64,000 nt of DNA from Acidovorax radicis N35 (GCF_000204195.1 NZ_AFBG01000023.1:186001-250000), one strand, 5' to 3'. Numbered from the stretch's first letter, positions 21,159 through 31,058 are shown. Program-made: numbers and translations. The notes: generated from the letters alone by a model not told the origin.

Positions 21159-22190
21159 TCAGACCGCCAGCGCGTGCGTGCGCGTGACCAATTGCTCCAG
21201 CTTGGCCAGCGCGGCACCCGAGGCAATCGCGGCGCGGGCCTTGGCCAGACCTGCGGGCACCGAATCGACCACATTGGCCGCATACAGCGCCACACCCGCG
21301 TTCAAGCAGACGATGTCCTGCGCGGCGCCGGGCTCGCCCTTGAGCACGCCGATCAACATGTCACGCGATTGCTCGGGCGTTTCGACCTTGAGGGCGCGGT
21401 TGCTGGCCATAGGCAGGCCGAAGTCCTCAGGGTGGATTTCGTATTCGGTGATCTGGCCGTTTTTCAGCTCGCCCACCAGTGTGGCGGCGCCCAGGCTGAC
21501 TTCGTCCATGCCATCGCGGCCGTACACCACCAGCGCGTGCTCGGCGCCCAGGCGCTGCAGCGCACGCACCTGGATGCCGACGAGGTCGGGGTGGAACACG
21601 CCCATGAGGATGTTGGGCGCACCCGCCGGGTTGGTGAGCGGGCCCAGGATATTGAAGATGGTGCGCACGCCGAGCTCCTTGCGCACCGGGGCCACATTTT
21701 TCATGGCCGGGTGGTGGTTGGGCGCGAACATGAAACCAATGCCCACCTCGGCGATGCACTGGGCGATCTGCTCGGGCTTGAGGTTGATGTGGATGCCCAG
21801 GGCCTCCATTACGTCGGCGCTGCCGCTTTTGCTCGACACACCGCGCCCGCCATGTTTGCTGACCTTGGCGCCCGCTGCGGCGGCCACGAACATCGAGCAG
21901 GTGGAGATGTTGAAGGTGTTGGCGCCGTCGCCGCCCGTGCCCACGATGTCCACCATGTGGGTCGCGTCCTTGACGTGCACCTTGGTGCTGAACTCGCGCA
22001 TCACCTGCGCGGCAGCGGTGATCTCGCCGATGGTTTCCTTCTTCACGCGCAGGCCGGTGATGATGGAAGCGGTCATGACCGGCGACAGCTCGCCGTTCAT
22101 GATGAGGCGCATCAGGTGCAGCATCTCATCGTGGAAGATTTCGCGGTGCTCGATGGTGCGCTGCAGCGCTTCCTGGGGGGTAATGGGCAT
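21159..22190 (-). CDS. trpD: Anthranilate phosphoribosyltransferase
   Basis: Joins anthranilate to PRPP. 343 residues with the PRPP-binding loop [57 protein letters not shown] and [11 protein letters not shown], all diagnostic of TrpD. ATG 22190 has a typical [23 protein letters not shown] start and begins 17 bp after the LysE-type gene stop. Third core enzyme gene of the trp operon. Confidence 0.97.
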   Translation of the reverse strand: MPITPQEALQRTIEHREIFHDEMLHLMRLIMNGELSPVMTASIITGLRVKKETIGEITAAAQVMREFSTKVHVKDATHMVDIVGTGGDGANTFNISTCSMFVAAAAGAKVSKHGGRGVSSKSGSADVMEALGIHINLKPEQIAQCIAEVGIGFMFAPNHHPAMKNVAPVRKELGVRTIFNILGPLTNPAGAPNILMGVFHPDLVGIQVRALQRLGAEHALVVYGRDGMDEVSLGAATLVGELKNGQITEYEIHPEDFGLPMASNRALKVETPEQSRDMLIGVLKGEPGAAQDIVCLNAGVALYAANVVDSVPAGLAKARAAIASGAALAKLEQLVTRTHALAV

Positions 22191-22207
22191 GGAATGTCTC
22201 CTGGTAT

Positions 22208-22873
22208 TTATGCAGAGGGCTGGTCTGTGAAGGCCAGCTTGAGCCCGAAGCCGATGAACATGGCACCCGCCACGCGGTCCAGCCAGTGCATGCCACGCTG
22301 GATCAATGTGGCGCGCCGTGCCATCCACGAAGCGGCCAGCGCCCAGCCCACATTGACGGGGATGGCGTTTACGTTGAACAGCACGCCCAGCAGCACAAAG
22401 GCCAGCGCCTTGTTGTCGGTGCCCGGCGCAATGAACTGCGGCACAAAGGCCAGAAAGAAAATGGCGACCTTGGGATTGAGCACATTGGTCCAGAAGCCCC
22501 CCAGGAACACCTTGCGAAGCGGTGTGTGGTGTGCGGGGGCCGACTGCGCTGCCACCAGGGCGGCGCTGCTTCCGCCCTCTGCAGCTGCCTTGGCAAACAG
22601 CATGCGCACGCCCATCCACATCAGATAGGCGGCGCCCACCCACTTGAGCACAGTGAACGCCGTCGCCGACGTGGCCAGCAGCGCCCCCACACCCACCGCA
22701 GCCGCGAAGATGTGCACAAAACACCCAGCCGTGATGCCCAGCCCCGCCACGATGCCCGCGCGTGTGCCGGACTTGAGCGCGTTGGTGACGATGTAAAGCA
22801 CATCAGGCCCGGGCGTGAGGTTGAGCAACCAGCCTGCGGCAATGAACATGAGCAGTTGATGGATTTCAGGCAT
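22208..22873 (-). CDS. LysE/RhtB-family amino-acid exporter
   Basis: 221-residue membrane transporter with about six hydrophobic segments. The family start [23 protein letters not shown] and [21 protein letters not shown] are typical of the LysE superfamily; [26 protein letters not shown] is the second conserved block. Its place within the trp operon, 8 bp after the DinB gene and 17 bp before trpD, suggests export of an aromatic amino acid or a pathway intermediate, but the substrate is not shown by sequence. Confidence 0.88.
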   Translation of the reverse strand: MPEIHQLLMFIAAGWLLNLTPGPDVLYIVTNALKSGTRAGIVAGLGITAGCFVHIFAAAVGVGALLATSATAFTVLKWVGAAYLMWMGVRMLFAKAAAEGGSSAALVAAQSAPAHHTPLRKVFLGGFWTNVLNPKVAIFFLAFVPQFIAPGTDNKALAFVLLGVLFNVNAIPVNVGWALAASWMARRATLIQRGMHWLDRVAGAMFIGFGLKLAFTDQPSA

Positions 22874-22881
22874 GATGATGT

Positions 22882-23388
22882 CTACCAGCGGCGGCCGGGT
22901 TCCAGTCGGTGCAAGAAGGTCGTCAGCGAATCACGCGGAGGCTGCACCGCATGCGTGGCCAGAATACGGCCCGCAGCCCCCCGGTGGTAAGTGCCATGCA
23001 CAACGACGTGGTTCAGGATCTCGCTGCGCGACATGCTGCCCGTGTCACCATCGGTGAAGCGAAACGCCACACGTTCGGCAAGCTGCGCATCGCCCAGCCC
23101 GCCCACGTACTGCAGATACCAGTCGTCCGACGCGCGGATGGCTTGGCGCAAGGCATCGATCGATGGCGTTTCTTCGGTATTGGTGGCCGCATAAGCGGTC
23201 TGCGGGCGACCCGCCAGATGCGCAGCGAAGATCTGGTCCACCACATAAGTGTGGTTAAGGATGCGCACAAACAACCGGTAGTCATCCGCAGGCAATGCGG
23301 TTTGCGAGGCCTCGCTAAGCGCCAGCAGCTCCTCATTGGCCCAGCGCTTGTACCCATAGAGCTGCGCGAGGGGGTTTGGCGCAGTCAT
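22882..23388 (-). CDS. DinB-family putative metalloenzyme
   Basis: 168-residue four-helix-bundle protein of the DinB/YfiT-like group. The three expected metal ligands are HTYVVDQIF in helix 2, and the two His of [11 protein letters not shown] in helix 3. It starts with an ATGA overlap on the trpG stop (4 bp), so its translation is coupled to trpG. Some family members are thiol-dependent transferases; no role in tryptophan metabolism is known. The coupling may only reflect operon capture. Confidence 0.82.
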   Translation of the reverse strand: MTAPNPLAQLYGYKRWANEELLALSEASQTALPADDYRLFVRILNHTYVVDQIFAAHLAGRPQTAYAATNTEETPSIDALRQAIRASDDWYLQYVGGLGDAQLAERVAFRFTDGDTGSMSRSEILNHVVVHGTYHRGAAGRILATHAVQPPRDSLTTFLHRLEPGRRW

Positions 23389-23969
23389 GCGCGCTGCTCC
23401 AGAAAGTTCTTCAGCATGGCGTGGCCGTGCTCGGTCAGGATGCTTTCGGGGTGGAACTGCACGCCTTCGATGGCCAGCGTCTTGTGGCGCACGCCCATGA
23501 TCTCGCCGTCCTCCGTCCAGGCCGTCACCTCCAGCACATCGGGGCAGGTGGAGCGCTCGATGGACAGCGAGTGGTAGCGGTTGACGGTGAATCGCTCCGG
23601 CAGGCCTGCAAACACGCCCTTTTGCGTGGTGGTGATGACGCTGGTCTTGCCATGCATCAGCTGCTGCGCGCGGACGATGGTGCCGCCAAAGGCCGCACCA
23701 ATGGCCTGGTGTCCCAGGCACACACCCAGGATGGGCAGCTTGCCCGCGAAGTGCTGGATCGCGGCGACCGAGATACCCGCCTCTGCGGGTGAGCAGGGGC
23801 CGGGCGAGATGACCAGGCGGTCAAGCTGCCCTGCATTCAGGCGCGCCTCAATGTCGGCCACGGTGATCTCGTCGTTGCGGAACACCTCGACCTCGGCGCC
23901 CAGTTCACCAAAGTACTGGACGATGTTGTAGGTGAAGCTGTCGTAGTTATCGACCATCAAGAGTTTCAT
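23385..23969 (-). CDS. trpG: Anthranilate synthase glutamine amidotransferase subunit
   Basis: Supplies ammonia from glutamine to TrpE. 194-residue class I amidotransferase with oxyanion strand [12 protein letters not shown], nucleophile C84 in [11 protein letters not shown], and catalytic H173 and E175 in [12 protein letters not shown]. It may also serve p-aminobenzoate synthesis, as TrpG/PabA does in many bacteria. Its ATG overlaps the chorismate mutase stop by 4 bp and its stop overlaps the dinB-like start by 4 bp. Confidence 0.97.
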   Translation of the reverse strand: MKLLMVDNYDSFTYNIVQYFGELGAEVEVFRNDEITVADIEARLNAGQLDRLVISPGPCSPAEAGISVAAIQHFAGKLPILGVCLGHQAIGAAFGGTIVRAQQLMHGKTSVITTTQKGVFAGLPERFTVNRYHSLSIERSTCPDVLEVTAWTEDGEIMGVRHKTLAIEGVQFHPESILTEHGHAMLKNFLEQRA

Positions 23970-24301
23970 GCGGCGCTCCCGGCAAGGGCGGGCTCGCGCA
24001 GACGGGCGAACTCGCGGTGTTCATAGGCAATGCAGGCTTCCATGAGGCTGCGGTAGATGGCTTCCATCACGTCGGCGTCGCCGCCTTCGGCCAGAGCCTG
24101 CTCGCGCACGCGGGCGACGATGGCCTCGATACGGGCTTCGTCGCGCACCTGCTCGGCGCCCTGCTTGATGCGCGCCGCTTGGGTCATGTAGCCCACGCGC
24201 TCCACCAGCAGGGGCACCAGCACATCGTCCAGCGCGTTCACTTCGCGGCGCACATCCTGCATGGTGGTGCAGGCCTTCACTTTGGCAATGGCGCGGGTCA
24301 T
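23966..24301 (-). CDS. AroQ-type chorismate mutase (PchB-like)
   Basis: 111 residues, an all-helical AroQ fold. Pattern: [30 protein letters not shown], then [17 protein letters not shown], then [21 protein letters not shown]. The Arg in DVRREV, Lys in RIK and Glu/Gln in the last helix are the expected active-site positions. The short final helix also resembles isochorismate-pyruvate lyase PchB, so mutase activity is the likelier but not the only option. The ATG overlaps the trpE stop as ATGA and its stop overlaps trpG, placing a Phe/Tyr-branch enzyme between the two anthranilate synthase subunits. Confidence 0.85.
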   Translation of the reverse strand: MTRAIAKVKACTTMQDVRREVNALDDVLVPLLVERVGYMTQAARIKQGAEQVRDEARIEAIVARVREQALAEGGDADVMEAIYRSLMEACIAYEHREFARLREPALAGSAA

Positions 24302-25797
24302 TCCAGGCCCTCCTCGACCAGTTCGGCCGCGCGCAGCAGGGCACGGGCCTTGTGTTCGGTTTCTTTCCACTCCAGCTCGGGCACCGAATCGGCCACCACA
24401 CCGGCAGCGGCCTGCACATACAACGTGCCGTTCTTGATGATGCCGGTGCGGATGGCGATGGCCACGTCCATGTCGCCCGCGTAGCTCAGGTAACCACAGG
24501 CGCCGCCATACAGGCCGCGCTTGGTGGGTTCGAGCTGGTCGATGAGCTCCATGGCGTGCACCTTGGGTGCGCCAGTCAGCGTGCCCGCCGGGAAGGTGGC
24601 CTTGAGCACGTCGATGGCGGTCATGCCGTCGTTCAGGATGCCTTCGACGTTGCTCACGATGTGCATCACGTGGCTGTAGCGCTCCACCGCGAAGGCCTCG
24701 GTCACCTTCACGGTCCCGGTCTTGGCGATGCGGCCGATGTCGTTGCGCGCCAGGTCGATCAGCATCACGTGCTCGGCGCGCTCCTTGGGATCGTTGATGA
24801 GTTCGATCTCGGCGGCCTTGTCCTTCTCGGGCGTGGCACCGCGCGGGCGCGTACCGGCCAGCGGCCGGATGGTGATCTTCTGCCCGTCCGGCGTGCTCTC
24901 CTGGCGCACCAGGATCTCGGGGCTGGCGCCCACCACGTGGAAGTCGCCGAAGTCGTAGAAGTACATGTACGGCGACGGGTTCAGCGAACGCAACGCGCGG
25001 TACAGCGACAGGGGCGACTCGGTGTAGCGCTTGTGGATGCGCTGGCCCACCTGCACCTGCATGAAGTCACCGGCGGCGATCAGTTCCTTGGCCCGGTCCA
25101 CGGCGGCCAGGTAGTCGGCCTTGGCGAAGTCGCGCTGGGCGGGGTGGCCCTCGGTGGGCTTGACCACCGGGGCACTCACCGAGTACTTAAGCTGCTCCTT
25201 GAGCTCGCGCAGGCGCTTCTTGGCCTTGGCGTACGCCTCGGGTGTGGCCGGGTCCGCGTAGACGATGAGGTAGAGCTTGCCCGAAAGGTTGTCGATGACC
25301 GCCAGTTCCTCGCACTGCAGCAGCAGGATGTCGGGGCAGCCCAGGGTGTCGGGTGGGCAGGTGGTCTCGAGCTTCTTCTCGATGTAGCGCACCGCGTCGT
25401 AGCCAAAGTAGCCGGCCAGACCGCCGCAAAAGCGCGGCAGGCCGGGCCGCAAAGCCACCTTGAAGCGCTTTTGGTAGGCCTCGATGAAGTCGAGCGGGTT
25501 GCCCTCGGCGGTCTCGACCACCTGGCCGTCGGTAACGACCTCGGTGCGCGCCGCAGCCCCGAAGCCGCTGGCGCGCAGCAACGTGCGCGCGGGCAGGCCG
25601 ATGAAGCTATAGCGCCCGAAGCGCTCGCCACCCACCACGGATTCCAGCAGAAAGCTGTGCTTGCCGCCATCCTTGCTGTGCGCCAGCTTCAGATAGAGCG
25701 AGAGCGGGGTTTCCAGGTCCGCAAAGGCCTCGGCCATGAGCGGAATGCGGTTGTAGCCTTCGCTGGCCAGGCTTTTGAATTCAAGTTCTGTGATCAC
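24298..25797 (-). CDS. trpE: Anthranilate synthase component I
   Basis: Converts chorismate to anthranilate with TrpG. 499 residues from a GTG start at 25797 (VITELEFKSLASEGYN), with GGGAG 8 bp upstream. The chorismate-binding domain shows RPLAGTRPRGATPEKD, LLELINDPKERAEHVMLIDLAR-type residues (AEHVMLIDLARNDIG), FPAGTLTGAPKVHAMELID and GYLSYAGDMDVAIAIRTG. The N-terminal LLESVVGGERFGRYSFIG belongs to the Trp-feedback region. An in-frame ATG at 25866 would add 23 residues and cannot be excluded. It is the first enzyme gene of the operon, behind a Trp-rich leader peptide. Confidence 0.96.
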   Translation of the reverse strand: MITELEFKSLASEGYNRIPLMAEAFADLETPLSLYLKLAHSKDGGKHSFLLESVVGGERFGRYSFIGLPARTLLRASGFGAAARTEVVTDGQVVETAEGNPLDFIEAYQKRFKVALRPGLPRFCGGLAGYFGYDAVRYIEKKLETTCPPDTLGCPDILLLQCEELAVIDNLSGKLYLIVYADPATPEAYAKAKKRLRELKEQLKYSVSAPVVKPTEGHPAQRDFAKADYLAAVDRAKELIAAGDFMQVQVGQRIHKRYTESPLSLYRALRSLNPSPYMYFYDFGDFHVVGASPEILVRQESTPDGQKITIRPLAGTRPRGATPEKDKAAEIELINDPKERAEHVMLIDLARNDIGRIAKTGTVKVTEAFAVERYSHVMHIVSNVEGILNDGMTAIDVLKATFPAGTLTGAPKVHAMELIDQLEPTKRGLYGGACGYLSYAGDMDVAIAIRTGIIKNGTLYVQAAAGVVADSVPELEWKETEHKARALLRAAELVEEGLE

Positions 25798-25824
25798 GGG
25801 GAGAGCTCCCAGCTGTGGCAGCGC

Positions 25825-25897
25825 GTGCCCCCTGTGCAATGAGTAAGGGGTAGCACTGCGGTCCATTCAATCGGCCCCACCGCACAGGGTGAGGGCC
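25825..25897 (-). promoter_or_regulatory. Two hairpins in the trpE leader, possible attenuator
   Basis: Reading on the minus strand, GGCCCTCACC (25897-25888) pairs with GGTGGGGCC (25881-25873) with one bulge. Further down, GTGC..CCCC (25856-25847) pairs with GGGGGCAC (25832-25825). They lie between the leader peptide and trpE, where a terminator/antiterminator pair is expected. Neither stem is followed by a clear U run, so attenuation may depend on another mechanism, or the true terminator partner may be different. Confidence 0.4.
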
Positions 25898-25931
25898 ACG
25901 GGTGCACGCTGGGGCGGTTGCCCAGGTGCTA

Positions 25932-26015
25932 TCAGGCGTTCAAAGAGGCAGGCCGACGCCAGGGCCAGGCTCCCCGGTCGCTGCAACCTGTGATGAACAC
26001 GTGATGAATGAACAT
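25932..26015 (-). CDS. trpL: trp operon leader peptide with Trp-Pro-Trp
   Basis: A 27-codon frame from ATG 26015 to TGA 25932, too short for usual gene calling. It encodes MFIHHVFITGCSDRG followed by AWPWRRPASLNA, with two Trp codons (17 and 19) spaced by one Pro. It lies 135 bp upstream of the trpE start on the same strand, which is the expected design of a transcription-attenuation leader sensing charged tRNA-Trp. A TACACT box ends 7 bp before its ATG, so the transcript may start almost at the start codon (leaderless). The Trp density and position make chance unlikely, but expression is unproven. Confidence 0.7.
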   Translation of the reverse strand: MFIHHVFITGCSDRGAWPWRRPASLNA

Positions 26016-26022
26016 GGGCCAA

Positions 26023-26028
26023 AGTGTA
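26023..26028 (-). promoter_or_regulatory. Possible -10 element of the trp operon
   Basis: On the minus strand this reads TACACT in the context TTTGCTACACTTTGG, an extended -10 form. It ends 7 bp before the trpL ATG. The -35 region is weak. A transcript from here would carry a leader of about 220 nt before trpE. Confidence 0.45.
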
Positions 26029-26133
26029 GCAAAGCTTTTTTCCCCGCCCGGTTTGACCGCCCTCAACGCGAGATCACACAACCACTCGAAAACCCTGTTG
26101 CGGGGCATCGGGAGCGCTGCAACAATTGGAAAC

Positions 26134-26145
26134 GAACGAGCGTTC
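26134..26145. promoter_or_regulatory. Palindrome before the chalcone-isomerase-like gene
   Basis: GAACGAGCGTTC: 5-bp arms GAACG/CGTTC around AG, 18 bp before ATG 26164. The spacing suits an operator of a TetR-type dimer. The rest of the gap from 25798 to 26163 holds the trp leader; I see no other gene in it. Confidence 0.35.
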
Positions 26146-26163
26146 TTTTTTTAGGAGTTGCGC

Positions 26164-26751
26164 ATGAAGTTCCTTCAGCGATGCGCCGCAGCGGCAGTGG
26201 CATGCCTGTTGGCGGCCGGTGCCATTGCCCAGCCCATCACCGTGGCCGACGTCAAATATGAAGAGACAAGCAGCCTGAGCGGCAGCAGCCTTCAGCTCAA
26301 CGGGGCAGGCGTTCGCTACAAGGCCGTGTTCAAGGTGTACACCGCAGGCCTGTACCTCGAAAAAAAGGCCAACACCCCGGCCGACATCATGGCCCAGAAG
26401 GGGCCCAAGCGCATGAGCATCACCATGCTGCGCGAGATCGACTCCACCGAGCTGGGCAAGCTGTTCTCGCGCGGCATGGAAGACAACATGGACCGCGCAG
26501 CGTTCTCCAAGCTCATCCCAGGCGTGCTGCGCATGAGCCAGATCTTCTCGGACCACAAGAAACTGCAAGCGGGCGACCAGTTCATGATCGATTGGATACC
26601 GGGCACCGGCACGGTGATAACGGTCAAGGGCAAGCCCCAGGGCGAGCCGTTCAAGGAGCCTGAATTCTTCAACGCGCTGCTGGGCATCTGGTTGGGCAAC
26701 ACCCCGGCCGACTGGAAGTTGAAGGACGCCCTGCTGGGCAAGCCCGCCTAA
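26164..26751 (+). CDS. Secreted chalcone-isomerase-like protein
   Basis: 195 residues. It has a signal peptide MKFLQRCAAAAVACLLAAGAIA cleaved before QPITVADVKYEE. The mature domain (LNGAGVRYKAVFKVYTAGLYLEKKA, KRMSITMLREIDSTELGKLFSRG, GVLRMSQIFSDHKKLQAGDQF and FFNALLGIWLGNTPADWKLKDALLG) matches the bacterial chalcone isomerase-like family (Chalcone_3 type), periplasmic proteins of unknown activity. ATG 26164 is chosen because AGGAG lies 6 bp upstream. Divergent from the trp operon. Confidence 0.88.
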   Translation: MKFLQRCAAAAVACLLAAGAIAQPITVADVKYEETSSLSGSSLQLNGAGVRYKAVFKVYTAGLYLEKKANTPADIMAQKGPKRMSITMLREIDSTELGKLFSRGMEDNMDRAAFSKLIPGVLRMSQIFSDHKKLQAGDQFMIDWIPGTGTVITVKGKPQGEPFKEPEFFNALLGIWLGNTPADWKLKDALLGKPA

Positions 26752-26760
26752 AAAAGCCTT

Positions 26761-26830
26761 GGGACAAACCCCGAAACAAAGTCCCCGGGGGCTGTCCCGC
26801 GTCCGACAGACGCACTCCCACCTCGGGAGT
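26761..26830 (+). terminator. Hairpins after the chalcone-isomerase-like gene
   Basis: GGGACA (26761-26766) pairs with TGTCCC (26793-26798) around a CCCCGGGG core. A second stem ACTCCC-ACCTC-GGGAGT (26814-26830) is followed by AGTCTTTGC. Together they probably end the 26164 transcript. The rest of the gap to 27015 shows nothing else I can name. Confidence 0.45.
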
Positions 26831-27014
26831 AGTCTTTGCATCAGGCAATCGCACCCGCACCAACCCGCCCCCACAACGGCACATCCCTGCGCGCAACCCG
26901 CAGCAACCGATGCCACGGCCTGAGCCACGCTTTTCGCGCTACCCGCGCCCCGCAGCGAGCCGTGTGTAACGCCACCTTTCTGCCTCCAGACACCTTTTTG
27001 CGCCAGCTACCACC

Positions 27015-28664
27015 ATGAAACTCAGCAACCTTTCCGTCGGCCTGCGCCTGGGCTCGTCCTTTGGGGCCATCCTGCTCATCACGGCGCTGATTGCCGCCAC
27101 CGGCATGTGGCGCATCGCCAGCCTGCAAGGCGCCAGCGAGCGCGTAGCCACCCAGGAGATCGAGCAGCAGACCCTGGTGGAAAACTGGGCTTCGGACATC
27201 CGCCTGAACTGGGTGCGCACCGAGGCGTTTCTCAAGGCCATCGACCGTGACTACATGGAGAAGCTGACGGCCGACACGCAGGCCACATCCACCGGCATCG
27301 AGACGAAGGTCAAACGCATCGAAGGCCTGGTACAGGGCGACAAGAACCGCGCGCAGCTGGCCACCATCGCCGCAGCCAGCAAGGCCTACACCGACAAGCT
27401 TGCCGAAATCCGCGAGCTGCACCGTGGTGGCGAACCCAATGTGCCTGCGCTGGTGGACAAAGACCTGCGCCCCCTGGCGGACAAGTACCTCAAATCCCTC
27501 GACGATCTGCGCACCGCCATGGCCGCACAGCTGGCCGACAGCCAGGGTGACACCAGCACGCTGGCCAAGGCCAGCCAGGTGCTGCTGGGCGTGGGCACAC
27601 TGATCGCCGTGGCCCTGGGCGCACTGCTGGCCTTCACCGTCACGCGCTCCATCGTGCAACCCGTACAGCGGGGCAAGCAGGCGGCAGAAAACATTGCCGA
27701 CGGCGACCTGACCCACCCCATCGAGGCCAATGGCAACGATGAGACCGGACAACTGCTTCAGGCTCTGGCCACCATGCAATCGCGCCTGGCCACCATCGTT
27801 GGCAATGTGCGCCACAGCGCCGAAGGCGTCGCCACCGCCAGCGCCGAAATCGCCTCGGGCAACAACGACTTGTCGGCCCGCACCGAGCAGCAAGCGTCGG
27901 CCCTGCAGCAGACCGCCGCGTCGATGGAAGAGCTGGGCTCCACCGTGCGCCAGAACGCCGACAACGCGCGCACGGCCAACCAACTGGCCATGAGCGCATC
28001 CACCGTGGCCCAACAGGGCGGCGACGCGGTGGCCGAAGTGGTCACGACCATGAAGGGCATCAACGACAGCAGCAAGAAGATCGCCGACATCATCAGCGTG
28101 ATCGACAGCATCGCCTTCCAGACCAACATCCTGGCCCTGAATGCTGCCGTGGAGGCTGCGCGCGCAGGCGAGCAGGGGCGCGGCTTTGCGGTGGTGGCAG
28201 GCGAAGTGCGCAGCCTGGCTGGGCGCAGCGCGGAAGCCGCCAAGGAAATCAAGGGACTGATTGGTACCAGCGTGGAGCGCGTGGAACGCGGCACCGCCCT
28301 GGTGGACAAGGCTGGCGCCACGATGACCGAGGTGGTGGGGGCCATCCGGCGCGTGACCGACATCATGGGCGAGATCAGCGCCGCCAGCAGCGAGCAGAGC
28401 CAGGGTGTCTCCCAGGTGGGTGAAGCCATCACGCAGATGGACCAGGCCACCCAGCAGAACGCAGCATTGGTAGAGCAAAGCGCAGCGGCGGCCGACAGCC
28501 TCAAGACGCAGGCGGGACAGCTGGTGGATGCGGTGGCGGTCTTCCGACTCTCAGCCAGCGCCAGCCGCCACAGCGATGCAATGCCCGCCCCCGTGCGTGG
28601 CAACAGCGCCAGCGCCTCCCGGCTGGACTACCGCAGCGTGGCGCCGCGCCAGTTGCCCGCCTGA
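27015..28664 (+). CDS. Methyl-accepting chemotaxis protein
   Basis: 549-residue Tsr/Tar-type receptor. TM1 is at about residues 15-33, a periplasmic four-helix ligand domain runs to about 190, TM2 is [20 protein letters not shown], then HAMP ([23 protein letters not shown]). The cytoplasmic signalling tip [20 protein letters not shown]...[26 protein letters not shown] is canonical. The C-terminus (SVAPRQLPA) lacks the CheR-binding pentapeptide. The ligand is unknown. It stands alone between the trp promoter region and gph. Confidence 0.95.
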   Translation: MKLSNLSVGLRLGSSFGAILLITALIAATGMWRIASLQGASERVATQEIEQQTLVENWASDIRLNWVRTEAFLKAIDRDYMEKLTADTQATSTGIETKVKRIEGLVQGDKNRAQLATIAAASKAYTDKLAEIRELHRGGEPNVPALVDKDLRPLADKYLKSLDDLRTAMAAQLADSQGDTSTLAKASQVLLGVGTLIAVALGALLAFTVTRSIVQPVQRGKQAAENIADGDLTHPIEANGNDETGQLLQALATMQSRLATIVGNVRHSAEGVATASAEIASGNNDLSARTEQQASALQQTAASMEELGSTVRQNADNARTANQLAMSASTVAQQGGDAVAEVVTTMKGINDSSKKIADIISVIDSIAFQTNILALNAAVEAARAGEQGRGFAVVAGEVRSLAGRSAEAAKEIKGLIGTSVERVERGTALVDKAGATMTEVVGAIRRVTDIMGEISAASSEQSQGVSQVGEAITQMDQATQQNAALVEQSAAAADSLKTQAGQLVDAVAVFRLSASASRHSDAMPAPVRGNSASASRLDYRSVAPRQLPA

Positions 28665-28689
28665 ACACCCAAGCTCGACCGCGGCCAGC

Positions 28690-29394
28690 TCAGGCCAGCT
28701 GCGCCAGCGAATCCACAAACCCGTCGGCATCCACCGCCCGCACGGGCTGGCCGTGGTTATAGCCGTAGGTGACGAGCACCACGGGGCAGCCCGCCGCCCG
28801 TGCCGCCTGCGCATCGTTGCTGGAATCACCCAGCATCAGCGTACGCGCGGGGACGGTGCCCAGCGCTTCGCAGGTCTTGATGAGAGGCAGAGGGTCGGGC
28901 TTCTTGCGCTCAAACGCGTCACCGCCAAACACGTTCTTGAAGTACCCGTCGAGCCCCTTGGACTTCAGCAGCGGCAGCGCAAAGTCCGTGGGTTTATTGG
29001 TCAGACAGGCCAATTGCAGTCCCCGGGTGCGCAGCGCCTGCAACCCCACCTCCACGCCGTCGTACACCCCGGCAAACTGGCCATTGATTGCCAGATAGTG
29101 GCGCTGATAGCTGGCCCAGGCCGAAGGATAGATTGCTTCAATTTTTATAGCATCTTGCGCACCACCATCAAGCGCCAGCACATGTTTCAGCACTGAAAGC
29201 AGCAAATGCTCCGAGCCCTTGCCCACCATGTGTTCGATGTGCTGGGCCCCAATGGCCGGCAGGGCCAGCTCACGAAGCATGCGATTGATGGCCTCATTGA
29301 AGTCCCCCATGGTGTCCACCATGGTGCCATCCAGGTCCACGATGACAGCGTCCACGCGGGACAGGAGAGAGGCGAACGAGGCGGAGTCGGTCAT
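28690..29394 (-). CDS. gph: Phosphoglycolate phosphatase
   Basis: 234-residue HAD phosphatase, probably removing 2-phosphoglycolate. Motif I is VIVDLDGTMVDT with D20 and D22; the cap has MVGKGSEHLL; motif II is LACLTNKP; motif III is RKKPDPLPL; motif IV is MLGDSSNDAQAARAAGC. ATG 29394 matches family starts. About residues 69-91 (LALDGGAQDAIKIEAIYP region) come from a copy of the dispersed palindromic repeat and lie in the variable cap. In relatives gph usually stands directly before trpE and after rpe; here both links are interrupted. Confidence 0.92.
   Translation of the reverse strand: MTDSASFASLLSRVDAVIVDLDGTMVDTMGDFNEAINRMLRELALPAIGAQHIEHMVGKGSEHLLLSVLKHVLALDGGAQDAIKIEAIYPSAWASYQRHYLAINGQFAGVYDGVEVGLQALRTRGLQLACLTNKPTDFALPLLKSKGLDGYFKNVFGGDAFERKKPDPLPLIKTCEALGTVPARTLMLGDSSNDAQAARAAGCPVVLVTYGYNHGQPVRAVDADGFVDSLAQLA
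29125..29185. repeat. Dispersed palindromic element, family A (inside gph)
   Basis: TTGCTTCAATTTTTATAGCA, then TCTTGCGCACCACCATCAAG and CGCCAGCAC. In frame within gph, with no stop produced. Diverged in the first stem but clearly the same layout as the thiL and ubiA copies. Confidence 0.55.
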
Positions 29395-29532
29395 GGAGAG
29401 GATCACGGGCAAAAGAGTACGGAGATCCCAAGTGTAAATACGCCATAGCTTAGGCAAAACAGGGGTCAGGCACGCGGCTCACCCCAAGGCGATACGGCTG
29501 CGGCATTCCGATTTGTGCAAGTCCCATACGCC

Positions 29533-31056
29533 TCATCGCAAGCTCAGCGTCTGCCGCTTCCAGGCCGGGTCTTGCCAGCGCTGGAACAAAGGCAGTGCCG
29601 CCACATCCCCCGTCACCCGCTCGGTGGCCAGTCCGTCGAGCCGTACCACCTCAAAGCTCCTGCGGTAGCGCCCCTGGCCGCGCGCTTCGCGCGCCACCAG
29701 CATCTGCTGTCCGCCGGGCACCCAGCCCGCCCACTCGGCCACGCCGGTTTCGGGCGTCGCGGCGGCAGGCGGCAGTACGTCCGCCAGCCAGCCGCCTTCG
29801 GTCTTGCGCAACACCCACAGCTCCCGCCAGCCTTCCAGGGGCTGCACCGCCAGGGCCACCGCCGTGCCTTCTCGGTTGGTGCTGGCCGATGCGGCCCAGA
29901 CCACGCCGTAGGTGCAGCGGCGCAGCAGCGGGGCCTTGGCGCTGTGCTGCGCGTCCACCAGCAGCACGCAGGTTTCGCCGGGTGCGCCGGGTTCGGTCAA
30001 CAGTGCGGGGCGGGCTCCGGCGGCGGTCGCGACAGGCGCCGCAGCAGGCACCAGCGCCCAGCGTACGGCGCTCACGCGCATGGCAGCGTCGTTGTAGGCG
30101 CTCTGGTCCTCGTCAGGCAGCTCGGCCTTGCTCACGCCGGTGAATTCCGTCAGGGCGCGTGCGGCGGCAGCGGCCACCGCCGGGTCGGCCGCGTTTTTGC
30201 GTGCTTGCTGGAAGGCTGCGGCGCCCCACACGCTGGCGCGCCGCATCTGCACGCGGTTGCGCAGGTAGCCAGGCAGGCCCGCCACGTCCACGCGCTCCAG
30301 TACCTCTGCCTGCCAGGTGGTGACCTTGGCGCGCTCGTGTGCGGGCAGGTCGGGGTTGATGCATTCGGGGCGGGTCAGCGCCAGGACGGCACGGGCGCGC
30401 TGCTCGGCATCGGCCACGGGCATGGCCAGGAGGCGGCGGAAGGCCTCGCCCTCGTAGCAAACCTGCATGCGGCCTTCGACCTCGTAGGTGGAAAAGCGCA
30501 CGCCGTAGCCGTTGGCCACATCCAGGTGGGCCGACAACGCAGCGCCCGAGGCCTTGCCCGGCACGGCTACCGAGGCACGGCGCGCCAGCCGGTCGGCAAA
30601 GGTGCCCAGGGCATCGAAAGCCTGGGCACCCTCCACACCCGCCAAAGCCTTGGCGGGCGCGGCTTGCAGGTAAGCGGCGGTGAGGCCAATGCCCAGCGCC
30701 TCGGCACCCGGCGTGTCCTGCACAAAGCGCATCACGGCCAGCAGCGCGGGGCCTTCCGCCTCGGTCAGGGCCACGCGGCGCACATCGCTGGCGCGGATGA
30801 AGCCACCGCGCTCACGCTTGTGGTCCCACACCTGCAAGTAGTCGAGGCGCTCGCCACGCACCTCCAGCACCTCGCCCTGCCACAGGCTGGCCTGCTGCTG
30901 GGCACCGTCACGGGGGGAAGCGCGCAGGCTGGCCTGGTCCTGCACCACGATGGCGCTGCCCTGGGCGCTGGGCGATGGCTGGGGGGCGGCCTCGGCCGCC
31001 ACGGTCACTGCAGCGCTGGCAACGGCTGCCAGCAAAGTTGCGAAGGTGGCGTTCAT
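29533..31056 (-). CDS. Periplasmic protein with N-terminal SH3-like domain
   Basis: 507 residues, signal peptide [23 protein letters not shown]. The first domain (about residues 30-95: [53 protein letters not shown]) has the pattern of a bacterial SH3 domain. The remaining 400 residues are not recognised; they hold several Cys and a C-terminal beta-propeller-like stretch ([17 protein letters not shown]). ATG 31056 has GGAG 8 bp upstream and begins 2 bp after the SPFH gene, so the two form an operon and possibly a complex at the inner membrane. Confidence 0.72.
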   Translation of the reverse strand: MNATFATLLAAVASAAVTVAAEAAPQPSPSAQGSAIVVQDQASLRASPRDGAQQQASLWQGEVLEVRGERLDYLQVWDHKRERGGFIRASDVRRVALTEAEGPALLAVMRFVQDTPGAEALGIGLTAAYLQAAPAKALAGVEGAQAFDALGTFADRLARRASVAVPGKASGAALSAHLDVANGYGVRFSTYEVEGRMQVCYEGEAFRRLLAMPVADAEQRARAVLALTRPECINPDLPAHERAKVTTWQAEVLERVDVAGLPGYLRNRVQMRRASVWGAAAFQQARKNAADPAVAAAAARALTEFTGVSKAELPDEDQSAYNDAAMRVSAVRWALVPAAAPVATAAGARPALLTEPGAPGETCVLLVDAQHSAKAPLLRRCTYGVVWAASASTNREGTAVALAVQPLEGWRELWVLRKTEGGWLADVLPPAAATPETGVAEWAGWVPGGQQMLVAREARGQGRYRRSFEVVRLDGLATERVTGDVAALPLFQRWQDPAWKRQTLSLR

Positions 31057-31058
31057 GT

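Noticed and set aside
25797..25866. ATG 25866 as the trpE start
   Set aside because: The extra 23 residues match nothing in the family, and GTG 25797 has a good ribosome site; kept only as an alternative.
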